From: Williamsia maris
GTDB lineage: Bacteria > Actinomycetota > Actinomycetes > Mycobacteriales > Mycobacteriaceae
NCBI RefSeq assembly: GCF_024171815.1
Contig: NZ_JAMTCJ010000002.1
Coordinates: 1,178,001 to 1,242,000 of the forward strand
Length of the DNA: 64,000 nucleotides
Direction of reading: 5' to 3'
Below are positions 35,812-45,611 of the stretch, in pieces. Position 1 is the first letter of the stretch, and every line of letters begins with the position of its first letter. Under the pieces are notes generated by a model, which did not search any database, was not told where the DNA came from, and saw only the letters and a list, made by a program, of their open reading frames with translations. Position numbers and translations under genes: made by a program.

Positions 35812-36729
35812 GTGTCCATCGCGCATACGGTTGACGGCGTGAACGCAGCCGTCAGCGTGGTGAGCTCCGGTCGGACCCGCGTCCTCGGTGTGCTCAACGT
35901 GACGGCCGACTCGTTCTCCGACGGTGGCCGCTACCTCGACACCGACGCGGCCATCGCCCACGGCCGTCGGCTCGCCGCCGACGGCGCCGATCTCATCGAC
36001 GTCGGTGGCGAATCCACCCGTCCCGGTTCGACCCGCGTGGATCCCGATCTCGAGGCCCGACGCGTCGTCCCGGTCATCGCGGCGCTCTCGGCCGAGGGCG
36101 TGTCGGTGTCGGTGGACACCATGCACGCCTCGGTGGCGCAGGCGGCGATCGAGGCCGGCGCCGTCGTCGTCAACGACGTCTCCGGCGGCCGCGCGGATCC
36201 CGCGATGGCCTCGGTGGTCGCCGACGCGGGTGTGCCCTGGATCCTGATGCACTGGCGGCCCGCGTCGAACCCGGCCGACAGTGCGACCCACTTCGCCCAC
36301 CGCGTCGACGATGTCGGCGGCTACCGCGACGTCGTCGCCGAGGTGAGCGGCGAGCTGCTCGCGCAGGTCGACGCGGCGGTCCGCGCCGGCGTCGACCCGG
36401 CGGCGGTGATCCTCGACCCCGGCCTGGGCTTCGCCAAAGCGGCCGAACACAACTGGGCGCTGCTCAACGCGCTGCCGACGCTGGTGGGTCTCGGCTTCCC
36501 GATCCTCGTCGGGGCGTCGCGCAAACGATTCCTCGGCACCCTGCTCTCCGGCGGTACGCAACCGCGACCCCCGGCCGGGCGTGAGGTCGCCACCGCGGCG
36601 ATCAGTGCGCTGGCCGCCGTCAACGGGGCCTGGGGTGTACGCGTGCACGACGTGACGTCGAGTCGCGACGCGATCGCCGTCGCCACGGCGTGGAACGATG
36701 GAGGACGGCGGGGGAGTGTCGATGGCTGA
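35812..36729 (+). CDS. folP: dihydropteroate synthase
   Basis: About 305 residues. Condenses p-aminobenzoate with hydroxymethyl-dihydropterin pyrophosphate; target of sulfonamides. Landmarks are [19 protein letters not shown] (first pterin-binding motif), [30 protein letters not shown] and [12 protein letters not shown] 35812 is possible; the GTG at 35839 (VNAAVSVV) is equally plausible. The stop is followed by folB 50 bp on. Confidence 0.95.
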   Translation: MSIAHTVDGVNAAVSVVSSGRTRVLGVLNVTADSFSDGGRYLDTDAAIAHGRRLAADGADLIDVGGESTRPGSTRVDPDLEARRVVPVIAALSAEGVSVSVDTMHASVAQAAIEAGAVVVNDVSGGRADPAMASVVADAGVPWILMHWRPASNPADSATHFAHRVDDVGGYRDVVAEVSGELLAQVDAAVRAGVDPAAVILDPGLGFAKAAEHNWALLNALPTLVGLGFPILVGASRKRFLGTLLSGGTQPRPPAGREVATAAISALAAVNGAWGVRVHDVTSSRDAIAVATAWNDGGRRGSVDG

Positions 36730-36779
36730 GCGCACCCCCACCGCGGGCGCGACCGCGCCACGGAGAGACGGGACCTGCG

Positions 36780-37142
36780 ATGGCTGATCGAATCGAACTG
36801 CGCGGCTTGACGGTTCGAGGCAACCACGGTGTCTTCGACCACGAGCGCCGCGACGGACAGGACTTCATCGTCGACCTGATCCTGTGGCTGGATCTGCGAC
36901 GGGCCGCGGCCTCGGACGACCTCGCCGACACCGTCGACTACGGCGGTCTCGCGCAGCGCGCCGCCGACATCGTCGCCGGGCCGGCGCGCGACCTCATCGA
37001 GACCGTGTGCGCCGAGATCGCCGACGGCATCATGACCGACGAGCGCGTCGCCGCCTGCGAGGTGACGCTGCACAAGCCGTCCGCCCCCATCCCGTTGACC
37101 TTCTCCGACGTCGCCGTGGTGACGCGACGCTCACGGCGATGA
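36780..37142 (+). CDS. folB: dihydroneopterin aldolase
   Basis: A 120-residue FolB that releases glycolaldehyde from dihydroneopterin. It starts [27 protein letters not shown] with the conserved active-site region, then the tetrahydrobiopterin-fold landmarks [10 protein letters not shown] and [12 protein letters not shown] 36780; the preceding in-frame sequence is not conserved. Confidence 0.95.
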   Translation: MADRIELRGLTVRGNHGVFDHERRDGQDFIVDLILWLDLRRAAASDDLADTVDYGGLAQRAADIVAGPARDLIETVCAEIADGIMTDERVAACEVTLHKPSAPIPLTFSDVAVVTRRSRR

Positions 37143-37152
37143 GTCGTCGGCG

Positions 37153-37731
37153 ATGAGTAGAGCCGTCCTGTCCATCGGGTCCAACATGGGCGATCGCCTC
37201 GACCTGTTGTGGTCGGTGCGTGAGCATTTCGCCGATCGACTCGTCGCGGCGTCCGCGGTGTACGCGACCCCGCCGTGGGGGCCGGTGGCGCAGGACGACT
37301 TCGACAACGCCGTCCTCGTCGTCGACGACGACTCGTGCGGGCCGATGGACTGGCTGAACGAGGGATTCGGACTCGAGGCTGCCGCCGCCCGCACCCGGCA
37401 ACAGCGCTGGGGCCCAAGAACTCTGGATGTGGACGTGGTCTCGGTGAGTGTCGACGGCCGCGTCGAGGTCAGTGACGATCCCGTCCTGACCCTGCCGCAT
37501 CCCCGAGCGCGCGAGCGGGCCTTCGTGCTCATCCCGTGGCTCGACGCCGATCCGGACGCACAGTTGTGGACCCCGGAGGGATCCCGGCCGGTCGCCGACC
37601 TCGTCGTCGCCCTCGACGAGTCCGACCGCGCCGGGGTGCGACGACAGGACATCCCGCGGTGGGATGCAGCGCAGGGGGACCGACCGCCGGGGGATGGACC
37701 TCAGCAGAACACGAAAGCGAGCCCTCGATGA
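37153..37731 (+). CDS. folK: HPPK, 6-hydroxymethyl-dihydropterin pyrophosphokinase
   Basis: A 192-residue FolK that pyrophosphorylates hydroxymethyl-dihydropterin for FolP. Landmarks are [42 protein letters not shown] and [13 protein letters not shown], with the HPPK signature ([10 protein letters not shown]). A short extra C-terminus (about 25 residues, polar) is present. It overlaps the DUF3180 gene (ATGA). Confidence 0.94.
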   Translation: MSRAVLSIGSNMGDRLDLLWSVREHFADRLVAASAVYATPPWGPVAQDDFDNAVLVVDDDSCGPMDWLNEGFGLEAAAARTRQQRWGPRTLDVDVVSVSVDGRVEVSDDPVLTLPHPRARERAFVLIPWLDADPDAQLWTPEGSRPVADLVVALDESDRAGVRRQDIPRWDAAQGDRPPGDGPQQNTKASPR

Positions 37732-38243
37732 TGGCCCGGCGCCGCACACCACGTGACCACGACCCGGACGAGGGCGGGCTGGGCCCGACCCGGATCCGTG
37801 ACCTGCTGGGGATCGCGGCGTTCACCGCCGTCGTCGTCTGGCTGCTGGTGCGCGTCAGTTACGGACAGTTGCCGCCGCTGCCGCTGCTCGCCGGGATCGT
37901 GCTCTACGTGCTGGCGGCGCTCGAGGTGGTCATCGCGATCGTCGTGCGGTTGCGGGTGTCGCGTTCGGAGGTCGGTGCCAACCGCGACCAACTGCACCCG
38001 CTCACCGCCGCGCGGGTCCTCGCCTTGGCCAAGGCGTCGGCGATCCTCGCCGCCATCGCCACCGGGGTGTGGATCGGTCTGCTGATCTATCTTCTCGCGC
38101 AGACCGACTCGGCGGCGGCCGACCACGACACGCCCGCCGCGGTCGTCGGGTTGGTGGGCGGGGTACTCCTCGGAGTCGCAGCGCTGGTGCTCGAGTTCTG
38201 CTGTCGCACACCCGACGATCCCACCGACGAATCGGCCGCCTAG
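37728..38243 (+). CDS. DUF3180 membrane protein
   Basis: A 171-residue inner-membrane protein with four hydrophobic segments ([85 protein letters not shown]). DUF3180 proteins are consistently encoded after folK in mycobacteria and relatives (Rv3605c). The loop [19 protein letters not shown] is the most conserved part. Function unknown. Start overlaps the folK stop. Confidence 0.88.
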   Translation: MMARRRTPRDHDPDEGGLGPTRIRDLLGIAAFTAVVVWLLVRVSYGQLPPLPLLAGIVLYVLAALEVVIAIVVRLRVSRSEVGANRDQLHPLTAARVLALAKASAILAAIATGVWIGLLIYLLAQTDSAAADHDTPAAVVGLVGGVLLGVAALVLEFCCRTPDDPTDESAA

Positions 38244-38281
38244 CTGCACCGCGACAGGAACGCCGCAGGTGGGGAGAATGC

Positions 38282-39589
38282 GTGACTCTCCGAACCGGCT
38301 CGCACGCCGCACCGACAAACGCAGGTATGTTGACCGACATGACGACCACCGGCCGCTCGGCTGATTCCCGCCGCGTTCGTCGGGGGCCCGCCCAATGGTT
38401 GCTCGGTCTGCTGCTCGCGCTCGCGATCGGCGCCAGCATCGCCATGATGTTCAGCAACTCACGCAGCATCGCAGCGAGTCTGGCGGTGATCTCGGCACTG
38501 TGGGCCGCGGTCATCGGCGCGATCCTGGTGACCAAGTTCCGCAGGCAGGCCGACTCCGCCGAGTCCAAGGCGCGCGACCTGCGACTGGTCTACGAACTGC
38601 AGCTCGAGCGGGAGATCACCGCCCGCCGCCAGTACGAACTCGGGGTCGAGACGCAGGTCCGCCGCGAGGTGCACGCGGAGACGAACGAGGAACTCGGCGA
38701 ACTCAAGGCCCAGATCGAGGCGCTGCGCGCGAGCCTGGAACTCCTCGTCGGCGGTGACCTGCCCGAGCAGCGGGTCGCCCTGCGGTCCGAGCGTCGCCGG
38801 GAACTCGACCGCGCACGGTCGGGGTCCGGCGAGTCGTCGTACTCGTCCGCGGGGTCGTACTCCTCGTCCGACCCCGCCTTCGACGACCCTGCCTTCCACG
38901 ACCCTGCCTTCCACGACACCGCCTACGACGACGGTGCCGTGGCCGAACGCGACTTCGCCAGTACCGCGCCCGACGTCGGCGCCGACCAGGTGCCGATCGC
39001 CGAGCCCAACACCCTGACCGAGGTCATCCCGGTGGTCACCGACGACGAGCAGGGGCCGACGTCCGACGACGACGGCCTACGTGGCGCGCCGAGTCCGACA
39101 CCGTCGTCCCGCCACGGGGCCGCCGCGTCCGACCCCGCTCCCGCCGACGTCCCGAAGTTCGTCGACGAGACCCCGACCGACGAATGGGCGGTGGCGCCCG
39201 CCGAGGTCGTTCCTGAGCCGGTCCCAGCCGAACCGATCGCGGCCGAACCGATCGCGGCCGAACCGATCGCGGCCGAACCGATCGCTTCCGAGCCCATCGT
39301 GGCCGACGTCGTGACCGAGCCCCCGGCACCGTCGGCGACGTCGCATGCGAGCCAGGGCGGCGGTCGGCACGGTCGCGGCGCGGCCACGGCGCAGCCCGAA
39401 CCCACCCCGGACCCGGTCCCCGAGCCGCCGGTCGAGCCGACGCCCGCCCCGGCGCCGAGCCGCAACGACCGTCATCGCGCCCCCGATCCCGAGCCCGGCG
39501 CACACCAGTCGGGCCGATCGGCGTCCGAACTGATCGACCAGCTGCGATCGGGGACCGGCGGCGGTCGCCGCCGACGCCGCGAGGACTGA
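38282..39589 (+). CDS. DUF6779 protein with repetitive acidic tail
   Basis: About 435 residues. Two membrane segments (WLLGLLLALAIGASIAMMF and IAASLAVISALWAAVIGAILV) are followed by a charged, probably coiled-coil stretch (DLRLVYELQLEREITARRQYELGVETQVRREVHAETNEEL). A long disordered Pro/Glu/Ala/Asp tail follows. The tail contains DPAF-type repeats and four exact AEPIA repeats. Equivalent to Rv3604c by position. GTG 38282 has a good GGGGAG ribosome binding site, but ATG 38327 or ATG 38339 (MTTTGRS) are also possible starts. Function unknown; an envelope-associated role is inferred from topology. Confidence 0.75.
   Translation: MTLRTGSHAAPTNAGMLTDMTTTGRSADSRRVRRGPAQWLLGLLLALAIGASIAMMFSNSRSIAASLAVISALWAAVIGAILVTKFRRQADSAESKARDLRLVYELQLEREITARRQYELGVETQVRREVHAETNEELGELKAQIEALRASLELLVGGDLPEQRVALRSERRRELDRARSGSGESSYSSAGSYSSSDPAFDDPAFHDPAFHDTAYDDGAVAERDFASTAPDVGADQVPIAEPNTLTEVIPVVTDDEQGPTSDDDGLRGAPSPTPSSRHGAAASDPAPADVPKFVDETPTDEWAVAPAEVVPEPVPAEPIAAEPIAAEPIAAEPIASEPIVADVVTEPPAPSATSHASQGGGRHGRGAATAQPEPTPDPVPEPPVEPTPAPAPSRNDRHRAPDPEPGAHQSGRSASELIDQLRSGTGGGRRRRRED
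39227..39286 (+). repeat. 15-bp tandem repeat within the DUF6779 gene
   Basis: Four tandem copies of GCCGAACCGATCGCG, encoding AEPIA each, the last copy with one change. Near-perfect identity at DNA level indicates recent slippage expansion. Confidence 0.9.
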
Positions 39590-39703
39590 GACCCGGTGAG
39601 CCGCGTCACAGCGATTGGCTGAGGACGCCGACCGCGCCCTATCCTCGGCGCTGAACGTCCGGTACCCGAGTTCGGGCCTGGAACGAGCAGATGGAGGACA
39701 TCG

Positions 39704-40624
39704 GTGACCTCATCGGGCATCGCCAACTGGCCCGCGCCCGCGCGCCTGACCGTCGGCATCGTCTCGGCCGGCCGGGTCGGGACCGCGCTCGGAGCGGCCC
39801 TGGAATCCGCCGACCACGTCGTCGGTGCGGTCGTCGCCCGCTCGTCGCTCGCGCGCGACCGTGTCGCCCGACGCCTTCCTGAATCGCAGATTCTGCCCCC
39901 GCAGGAGGTCGCCGCCCGTTCCGAACTGCTCGTCATCAGCGTCCCCGACGACCAGCTCACCGGCGTGATCGCCGAGCTGGCCGCCTCCGGAGCGGTCCGG
40001 CCGGGCACCATCGTCGCCCACACCGCGGGCGCACACGGGATCGCGATCCTGGCCCCGCTGACCGAACTGGGTGTCACGCCCCTCGCACTGCACCCCGCGA
40101 TGACCTTCGTCGACACCGACGACGACACCACCCGGCTGCGCTCGACCTGTTTCGGCGTCACCGCCGCCGACGAGATCGGCTACGCCGTCGGATCGACGCT
40201 GGTGCTCGAGATGGGTGGTGAGCCGGTCCGTGTCCGCGAGGAGGCCCGCACCCTCTACCACGCCGCCCTCGCCCACGGCGCGAACCACCTCGTCGCTCTG
40301 ATCTCCGATTCCCTTGCCGCACTTCGGATCGCGCTGTCCGGCCAGGAGCTCCCGGGACAGGAGTTCATCGACGAGAACGCGGCGGGCCTGCCCGAGCGGC
40401 TGCTCGGACCGTTGGTGTCGGCAGCTCTGCAGAACACCCTCGAGCTGGGCCCCCGGGCGCTGACCGGACCGGTGGCCCGCGGCGATGCCGTGGCGGTCGC
40501 AGGCCATCTCGCCGTGCTGCGCGAGGCCGATCCCGACCTGGCCGAGACCTATCGCACCATGTCCCTGCGTGCTGCGTCCTACACCCGAGCGCCCGCCGCT
40601 CTGATCGAAGTGCTCGAAAGGTGA
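39704..40624 (+). CDS. Rossmann-fold DUF2520 protein
   Basis: A 306-residue protein with an N-terminal NADP-binding Rossmann domain ([23 protein letters not shown]) and a C-terminal DUF2520 helical domain, the layout of ketopantoate-reductase-like dehydrogenases. Its place directly before panC (overlap GTGA) is conserved in mycobacteria (Rv3603c), which suggests a role in pantothenate synthesis, possibly reduction of ketopantoate. That role is inferred, not shown. GTG 39704 follows GATGGAGGAC. Confidence 0.85.
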   Translation: MTSSGIANWPAPARLTVGIVSAGRVGTALGAALESADHVVGAVVARSSLARDRVARRLPESQILPPQEVAARSELLVISVPDDQLTGVIAELAASGAVRPGTIVAHTAGAHGIAILAPLTELGVTPLALHPAMTFVDTDDDTTRLRSTCFGVTAADEIGYAVGSTLVLEMGGEPVRVREEARTLYHAALAHGANHLVALISDSLAALRIALSGQELPGQEFIDENAAGLPERLLGPLVSAALQNTLELGPRALTGPVARGDAVAVAGHLAVLREADPDLAETYRTMSLRAASYTRAPAALIEVLER

Positions 40625-41523
40625 GCGAGAACATGACCACACCCACCCGCCCGTACGTGCCGGGTTCGTTGACCGTGCACCGCGACCCGGCTCAGATCAG
40701 CCGGATCAGCAAGGCGTTGCGCGCCACCGGCAAGCGAGTCGTCCTGGTGCCCACCATGGGTGCGTTGCACGACGGCCACCGGGAGTTGGTGGCCTCGGCC
40801 AAGTCCCAGGGCAACACGGTCGTCATCGTCTCGATCTTCGTCAACCCGTTGCAGTTCGGCGCCGGTGAGGACCTCGACGCCTACCCGCGCACCTTCGACG
40901 CCGATCGTGCCCTGCTCGAGGAGCTCGGCGTGGAACTCGTCTTCGCGCCGACGGTCGCGGACATGTACCCGAACGGCCCGCGTACGACGGTGATGTCGGG
41001 TCCGCTCGGTGCCGAACTCGAAGGGCAGTCGCGGCCCACCCATTTCGCGGGGATGTTGACCGTCGTCGCCAAGCTGCTGTCCATCGCGTCGCCCCATGCG
41101 GCCTTCTTCGGCGAGAAGGACTACCAGCAGCTCGTGTTGGTGCGCCAGATGGTCACCGACCTCAACCTGGGCATCGACATCGTCGGCGTCCCGACGGTGC
41201 GCGAATCCGACGGTCTCGCGATGTCGAGTCGCAACGCCTATCTCAGCCCCGAGCACCGGGAGGCAGCGACCACGTTGTCGGCGGCGCTCGTCGCGGGCGC
41301 CCACGCCGCGGCCGGTGGCGCATCGGCCATCCTCGCCACCGCATCCGCGGTCCTGGCCCACAGCCCGGAGGTCGACGTTGACTACCTCGAGGTGCGCGGG
41401 ATCGACCTCGGTCCCGCTCCCGAACACGGTGACGGACGGCTGCTCGTCGCCGCCCGCCTCGGGTCCACCCGCCTGATCGACAACGTCGGCGTCGCCGTCG
41501 GCACCGGCTTCCTATCCGAGTGA
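40621..41523 (+). CDS. panC: pantothenate synthetase
   Basis: A 300-residue PanC that joins pantoate and beta-alanine with ATP. Landmarks are [17 protein letters not shown] (HIGH-like), [36 protein letters not shown], and [15 protein letters not shown] (KMSKS-like). GTG 40621 overlaps the upstream stop; an ATG at 40633 is an alternative. Followed at 8 bp by panD. Confidence 0.95.
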   Translation: MSENMTTPTRPYVPGSLTVHRDPAQISRISKALRATGKRVVLVPTMGALHDGHRELVASAKSQGNTVVIVSIFVNPLQFGAGEDLDAYPRTFDADRALLEELGVELVFAPTVADMYPNGPRTTVMSGPLGAELEGQSRPTHFAGMLTVVAKLLSIASPHAAFFGEKDYQQLVLVRQMVTDLNLGIDIVGVPTVRESDGLAMSSRNAYLSPEHREAATTLSAALVAGAHAAAGGASAILATASAVLAHSPEVDVDYLEVRGIDLGPAPEHGDGRLLVAARLGSTRLIDNVGVAVGTGFLSE

Positions 41524-41530
41524 GGTAGAC

Positions 41531-41956
41531 ATGTTTCGCACCATGATGACGTCGAAGATCCACCGCGCCACCGTCACCCAGGCCGATCTGCACTACGTGG
41601 GCTCGGTGACCATCGACGCCGATCTGCTCGACGCCGCCGATCTGCTCGAGGGCGAGCAGGTGACGATCGTCGACATCGACAACGGCAACCGTCTCGAGAC
41701 CTACGCCATCGCCGGTGAGCGCGGCTCCGGTGTCATCGGGATCAACGGCGCCGCAGCTCATCTCGTGCACCCCGGCGATCTGGTCATCATCATCGCCTAT
41801 GGCATCCTCAGCCCGGCCGAGGTCAACGGGTACGCGCCGCGCGTGGTGTTCGTCGACGAGCGCAACCGCATCGACGACCTCGGCTCCGACCCCGCGCACG
41901 CGCCGGTCGGATCGGGTCTGCTCGATCCCCGCGAGCCCGCACCGGCCCTGGGCTGA
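41531..41956 (+). CDS. panD: aspartate 1-decarboxylase
   Basis: A 141-residue pyruvoyl-dependent enzyme making beta-alanine from aspartate. The self-cleavage site is G24-S25 in [11 protein letters not shown], where Ser25 becomes the pyruvoyl group. [10 protein letters not shown] and [21 protein letters not shown] complete the fold. The C-terminal tail of about 25 residues is typical of actinobacterial PanD. Its stop is followed directly by coaX. Confidence 0.96.
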   Translation: MFRTMMTSKIHRATVTQADLHYVGSVTIDADLLDAADLLEGEQVTIVDIDNGNRLETYAIAGERGSGVIGINGAAAHLVHPGDLVIIIAYGILSPAEVNGYAPRVVFVDERNRIDDLGSDPAHAPVGSGLLDPREPAPALG

Positions 41957-41957
41957 C

Positions 41958-42764
41958 GTGCTCCTCGCACTCGACGTCGGCAACACGAACATCCATCTCG
42001 GGGTGTTCGCGGGCAAGGGCGACAACGCGAAGCTGGTGCACGACTGGCGGATGCGCACCGAACCGAAGATGACCGCCGACGAGCTCGCGCTGTCGCTGCG
42101 CGGCCTCCTCGGGCCCGACGTCGAGCGGGTGGTCTCGGTGGTCGGGTTGTCCACGGTGCCATCTCTGTTGCGCGAGATGCGGGTGATGGTGTCCAAGTAC
42201 TTCGGGGCCGGCCCGCACGTGCTGCTCGAACCCGGTCTGCGCACCGGTGTGCCGTTGCTCGTCGACAACCCCAAGGAGGTCGGCACCGACCGCGTCGCCA
42301 ACGCCCTGGCGGCCCACGCGACCTACGGGGGCGCCTGCATCATCGTCGATTTCGGTACCACGACCCTCGTCGACGCCGTCTCGGCCGCCGGTGAGTTCCT
42401 CGGCGGCGCCATCGCCCCCGGTATCGACCTCGCCGTCGACGCTCTCGCCGTGCGTACGGTGACGCTGCGCCGGGTCGAGCTGCTGCCGCCCCGCAGCGTG
42501 ATCGGCAAGAACACCGTCGAGGCGCTGCAGTCGGGCATCCTCTACGGCTTCGCGGGCCAGGTCGACGGACTCGTCTCGCGGGTCCAGCGCGACGTGCCGG
42601 GATTCGCCGGGCCCGACGTCACCGTCGTGGCGACCGGATATCTCGCCCCGCTGGTGTTCGACGAGTGCCAGACCCTGACCGTGCACCACCCGTTCCTGAC
42701 CCTCGAGGGACTGCGGCTGGTGTTCGAACGGCAGCTGGAGGGCCCGCGCACCAAGAAGCGTTGA
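41958..42764 (+). CDS. coaX: type III pantothenate kinase
   Basis: A 268-residue ASKHA-fold CoaX that phosphorylates pantothenate in CoA synthesis. It has LLALDVGNTNIHLGVF (phosphate 1), GTDRVANALAA, IIVDFGTTTLVDAVSAAGEFLGGAIAPGIDL and VVATGYLAPLV. GTG 41958, 1 bp after the panD stop. Last gene of the pantothenate run; an attenuator leader follows. Confidence 0.93.
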   Translation: MLLALDVGNTNIHLGVFAGKGDNAKLVHDWRMRTEPKMTADELALSLRGLLGPDVERVVSVVGLSTVPSLLREMRVMVSKYFGAGPHVLLEPGLRTGVPLLVDNPKEVGTDRVANALAAHATYGGACIIVDFGTTTLVDAVSAAGEFLGGAIAPGIDLAVDALAVRTVTLRRVELLPPRSVIGKNTVEALQSGILYGFAGQVDGLVSRVQRDVPGFAGPDVTVVATGYLAPLVFDECQTLTVHHPFLTLEGLRLVFERQLEGPRTKKR

Positions 42765-42798
42765 CACCGGGGCGCGACGATGTGGCACACTTGTCCGC

Positions 42799-42837
42799 GT
42801 GATGACGCAGAGCGCACTGGAGTGTTGTCGGGGCTGA
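42799..42837 (+). CDS. cysteine-codon leader peptide (attenuator uORF)
   Basis: GTG/ATG start directly followed by ACGCAGAGCGCACTGGAG, two TGT codons, CGG GGC and TGA, giving MTQSALECCRG. A -10-like CACACT (42786-42791) sits seven bases upstream, so the transcript could begin at or next to the start codon and be leaderless. Mycobacteria use such leaderless polycysteine uORFs to sense cysteinyl-tRNA and control sulfur genes, including a rhodanese-like gene. The small size rests on this pattern rather than homology. Confidence 0.68.
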   Translation: MMTQSALECCRG

Positions 42838-42841
42838 TACG

Positions 42842-42879
42842 CCTCGCCATTCCCTGCTGTTCGCCTCTCACATTCGAGG
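42842..42879 (+). promoter_or_regulatory. possible anti-Shine-Dalgarno pairing after the leader peptide
   Basis: CCTCG (42842-42846), just past the leader stop codon, and a second CCTC (42864-42867) can pair with CGAGG (42875-42879), the ribosome binding site of the rhodanese-like gene. Ribosomes stalled at the Cys codons would cover or release this pairing. Mechanism inferred. Confidence 0.45.
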
Positions 42880-42885
42880 ACTCTC

Positions 42886-43395
42886 ATGTCTGCTGCTCTT
42901 CTGATCGATTCCCGTCCGCACTCGGCCGTCCGATCGGCTCGGCCCACCGCGCTCTCGTACCGTCCCCGCACCCCGGTCACCGCGACGGCCGTGCGCTCGG
43001 TGTCGGTGACCGTCGACGACTATGTGGCCGCCGTCGCCGCAGGTCACCGCGTCGTCGACATCCGCTCACAACGGCAACGCGACGCCGACGGCATCATCAC
43101 CGGCGCCCTGGCCATCGACCCGTCGGTGCTGCTCGACCGGCTCGTCCCCGGGTCGTCGAACGCGCTCCGCGCGGCCGCGTCGGACGCCCGCTGGATCCTG
43201 GTGAGCTCCGACGGCCACGACGCCGAGTGGTCGGCCTGGCACCTGCAGGCGCGTGGCGTCGCGGGCACCCGCTTCCTGCTGGGCGGTCTCGACGCGCTGC
43301 GCGAGCGCGCCCGCCGGGACGCGGCGGCCGGTCACGTGAGCCTGCCGCTGTCGGAGCAGGGCCACCGCGACCTGGCCATCATCGCTGCGCACTGA
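42886..43395 (+). CDS. rhodanese-like protein lacking cysteine
   Basis: A 169-residue rhodanese-domain protein: VTVDDYVAAVAAGHRVVDIRSQRQRDADGIITGALAIDPSVLLDRL, then WILVSSDGHDAEWSAWHLQARGVAGTRFLLGGLDALRER. At the active-site position (normally C in LVCSxGxxS) it has Ser-Ser, and the whole protein contains no cysteine, so classical sulfurtransfer is unlikely. A cysteine-sensing leader precedes it. It sits between coaX and lysS, where mycobacteria lack it in this segment as far as I recall. It may be a sulfur-binding or regulatory protein. Confidence 0.78.
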   Translation: MSAALLIDSRPHSAVRSARPTALSYRPRTPVTATAVRSVSVTVDDYVAAVAAGHRVVDIRSQRQRDADGIITGALAIDPSVLLDRLVPGSSNALRAAASDARWILVSSDGHDAEWSAWHLQARGVAGTRFLLGGLDALRERARRDAAAGHVSLPLSEQGHRDLAIIAAH

Positions 43396-43416
43396 GGTGC
43401 CGATAGGGTCGTCCGG

Positions 43417-44943
43417 GTGAGTGACGCAACGGCAACGCCCGGACCCGACAGCCCCTCGGACGACCAGATCCCCGAACAGCAGCGCATCCGTTCGGAGAAG
43501 CGCGCCCGGTTGCTGGCGGCCGGTGTGCAGGCGTACCCGGTGTCGATCCCGCGCACGCACTCGCTGGCCGAGATCCGCGGTCTGTACCCGGATCTGGAGA
43601 CCGACACCGCCACCGGCGACCACGTCGGCGTCGTCGGCCGGGTCATGTTCGTCCGCAACAAGGGCAAGCTGTGTTTCGGGACGCTGCAGGAGGGCGACGG
43701 AACGCAACTGCAGGTGATGATCAGCTTCAACGGGGTCGGCGAGGAGTCCCTGGCCGCCTGGAAGTCCGATGTCGACCTCGGCGACTTCGTCTTCGTGCAC
43801 GGCGAGGTCATCAGTTCGCGGACCGGTGAGCTCAGTGTCATGGCCGACGACTGGCAGATGGCGTCGAAGGCGCTGCGGCCGTTGCCGGTTGCCCACAAGG
43901 AGCTCAGCGAGTCCTCCCGCGTCCGGCAGCGCTACGTCGACCTCATCGTGCGGCCCGCGGCGCGGGCGACGGCACGGACCCGCATCGCCGTCATCCACGA
44001 ACTCCGCTCCGCACTGCGCGAGCGCGCTTTCCTGGAGGTGGAGACGCCGATGCTGCAGACCCAGCCCGGCGGTGCCGCGGCCCGCCCGTTCGTGACCCAT
44101 TCGAATGCGCTCGACATCGATCTCTATCTCCGCATCGCACCGGAGTTGTTCCTCAAGCGTTGCGTGGTCGGCGGAATGGAGCGCGTCTTCGAGATCAACC
44201 GCAATTTCCGGAACGAGGGTGTCGATTCCACCCACTCCCCGGAATTCGGGATGCTCGAGACCTATCAGGCCTACGGCACCTATGACGATTCCGCGGTGAT
44301 GACCCGGGAACTGGTCCAGGAGGTGTCGCAGCGCGCTCTGGGGACGCTCGCGCCCACGATGGCCGACGGCAGCACCTACGACCTGTCCGGTGAGTGGACG
44401 ACGGTGTCGATGTACCCGTCTCTCTCCGAGGCGCTGGGGGAGGAGATCACCCCGCGGACCTCGGTCGCCGACCTGATGTCGATCGCGGCCCGCGTGGGCC
44501 TGGATGTGCCCTCGGACAAGGGATACGGGCACGGCAAACTGGTCGAGGAGTTGTGGGAGAACCAGGTGGGCGAGCACATCGACTCGCCACTGTTCGTCCG
44601 CGACTTCCCGGTCGAGACGTCCCCGCTGACCCGCGATCACCGGTCCATCCCGGGCGTCGTCGAGAAATGGGACCTCTATATCCGTGGCTTCGAGTTGGCG
44701 ACCGGCTACTCGGAATTGATCGACCCGGTGATCCAGCGCGAGCGTTTCGCCGATCAGGCCCGCCTCGCATCCGCCGGCGACGACGAGGCGATGGTCCTCG
44801 ACGAGGAATTCCTGACCGCGATGGAGCACGGGATGCCGCCCACGACGGGCACCGGCATGGGTATCGACCGCCTGTTGATGGCGCTGACGGGATTGGGTAT
44901 TCGGGAGACGATTCTGTTCCCGCTGGTGAAGCCGAACGAATGA
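43417..44943 (+). CDS. lysS: lysyl-tRNA synthetase (class II)
   Basis: A 508-residue class II LysRS. The N-terminal OB anticodon-binding domain ([24 protein letters not shown]) is followed by the catalytic domain. Motif 1 is near [21 protein letters not shown], motif 2 is [21 protein letters not shown], and motif 3 is [18 protein letters not shown] 43417. Conserved position before lsr2. Confidence 0.96.
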   Translation: MSDATATPGPDSPSDDQIPEQQRIRSEKRARLLAAGVQAYPVSIPRTHSLAEIRGLYPDLETDTATGDHVGVVGRVMFVRNKGKLCFGTLQEGDGTQLQVMISFNGVGEESLAAWKSDVDLGDFVFVHGEVISSRTGELSVMADDWQMASKALRPLPVAHKELSESSRVRQRYVDLIVRPAARATARTRIAVIHELRSALRERAFLEVETPMLQTQPGGAAARPFVTHSNALDIDLYLRIAPELFLKRCVVGGMERVFEINRNFRNEGVDSTHSPEFGMLETYQAYGTYDDSAVMTRELVQEVSQRALGTLAPTMADGSTYDLSGEWTTVSMYPSLSEALGEEITPRTSVADLMSIAARVGLDVPSDKGYGHGKLVEELWENQVGEHIDSPLFVRDFPVETSPLTRDHRSIPGVVEKWDLYIRGFELATGYSELIDPVIQRERFADQARLASAGDDEAMVLDEEFLTAMEHGMPPTTGTGMGIDRLLMALTGLGIRETILFPLVKPNE

Positions 44944-45100
44944 ACCTCTAGGTCGTCGCAGACTTTCATGGTCGATTCGTCGATTTCCGGTTACAGTGGG
45001 GATTGATTGGGGGCTGGCGCTGGGGGTTTTCGATTTACCGGGGATTCCTGGGCTGTGGCTCCGATCACTTTCGGAAGTGTTCAACGATATGGGGCAAAAC

Positions 45101-45433
45101 ATGGCGAAGAAAGTGACGGTCACCCTTGTGGATGACGTCGACGACAGTAAATCCGCCGATGAAACCGTGGAGTTCGGCATCGATGGCGTGACCTACGAAA
45201 TCGATCTCTCGACCAAGAACGCAGCTCGTCTGCGGTCGGAGATCGACACCTGGGTCGAGCACGCACGTCGGGTCGGCGGCCGTCGGCGCAGCAAGGGCAT
45301 GACGCCCTCCGCTGCGATCGACCGTGGTCAGTCCGCGGCCATCCGGGATTGGGCACGGCGTAACGGCCACGGCGTCTCTGCGCGTGGACGTGTTTCGGGA
45401 GAGATCGTGGAGCTCTACAACGCCGCACACTGA
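45101..45433 (+). CDS. lsr2: nucleoid-associated protein Lsr2
   Basis: A 110-residue H-NS-like xenogeneic silencer that bridges AT-rich DNA. The N-terminal dimerisation domain is [37 protein letters not shown]. The C-terminal DNA-binding domain carries the minor-groove motif R-G-R ([18 protein letters not shown]). It probably silences AT-rich acquired DNA such as the cassette at 8-10.5 kb (inference). ATG 45101 fits the family N-terminus; the frame is open upstream. Confidence 0.96.
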   Translation: MAKKVTVTLVDDVDDSKSADETVEFGIDGVTYEIDLSTKNAARLRSEIDTWVEHARRVGGRRRSKGMTPSAAIDRGQSAAIRDWARRNGHGVSARGRVSGEIVELYNAAH

Positions 45434-45468
45434 TACACGGCGGGCCGGGTGAAGACCCGGTCCGCGTC

Positions 45469-45506
45469 GACGCCCGGTTGCCTGATCACAACGGCAGCCG
45501 GGCGTC
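45469..45506 (+). terminator. terminator after lsr2
   Basis: Outer stem GACGCCCGG (45469-45477) with CCGGGCGTC (45498-45506), plus an inner TGCC/GGCA helix. Followed by GTCGTTTGTGTG, a partial T tract. Confidence 0.82.
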
Positions 45507-45611
45507 GTCGTTTGTGTGAATTGAGCGGGCGAAAAGCTGTTTGCGCGAACAAAACTCGCGTCCCAACTTCGATTTGATATACCTTGCCGCGAATTAAGAA
45601 GATGATTTACA

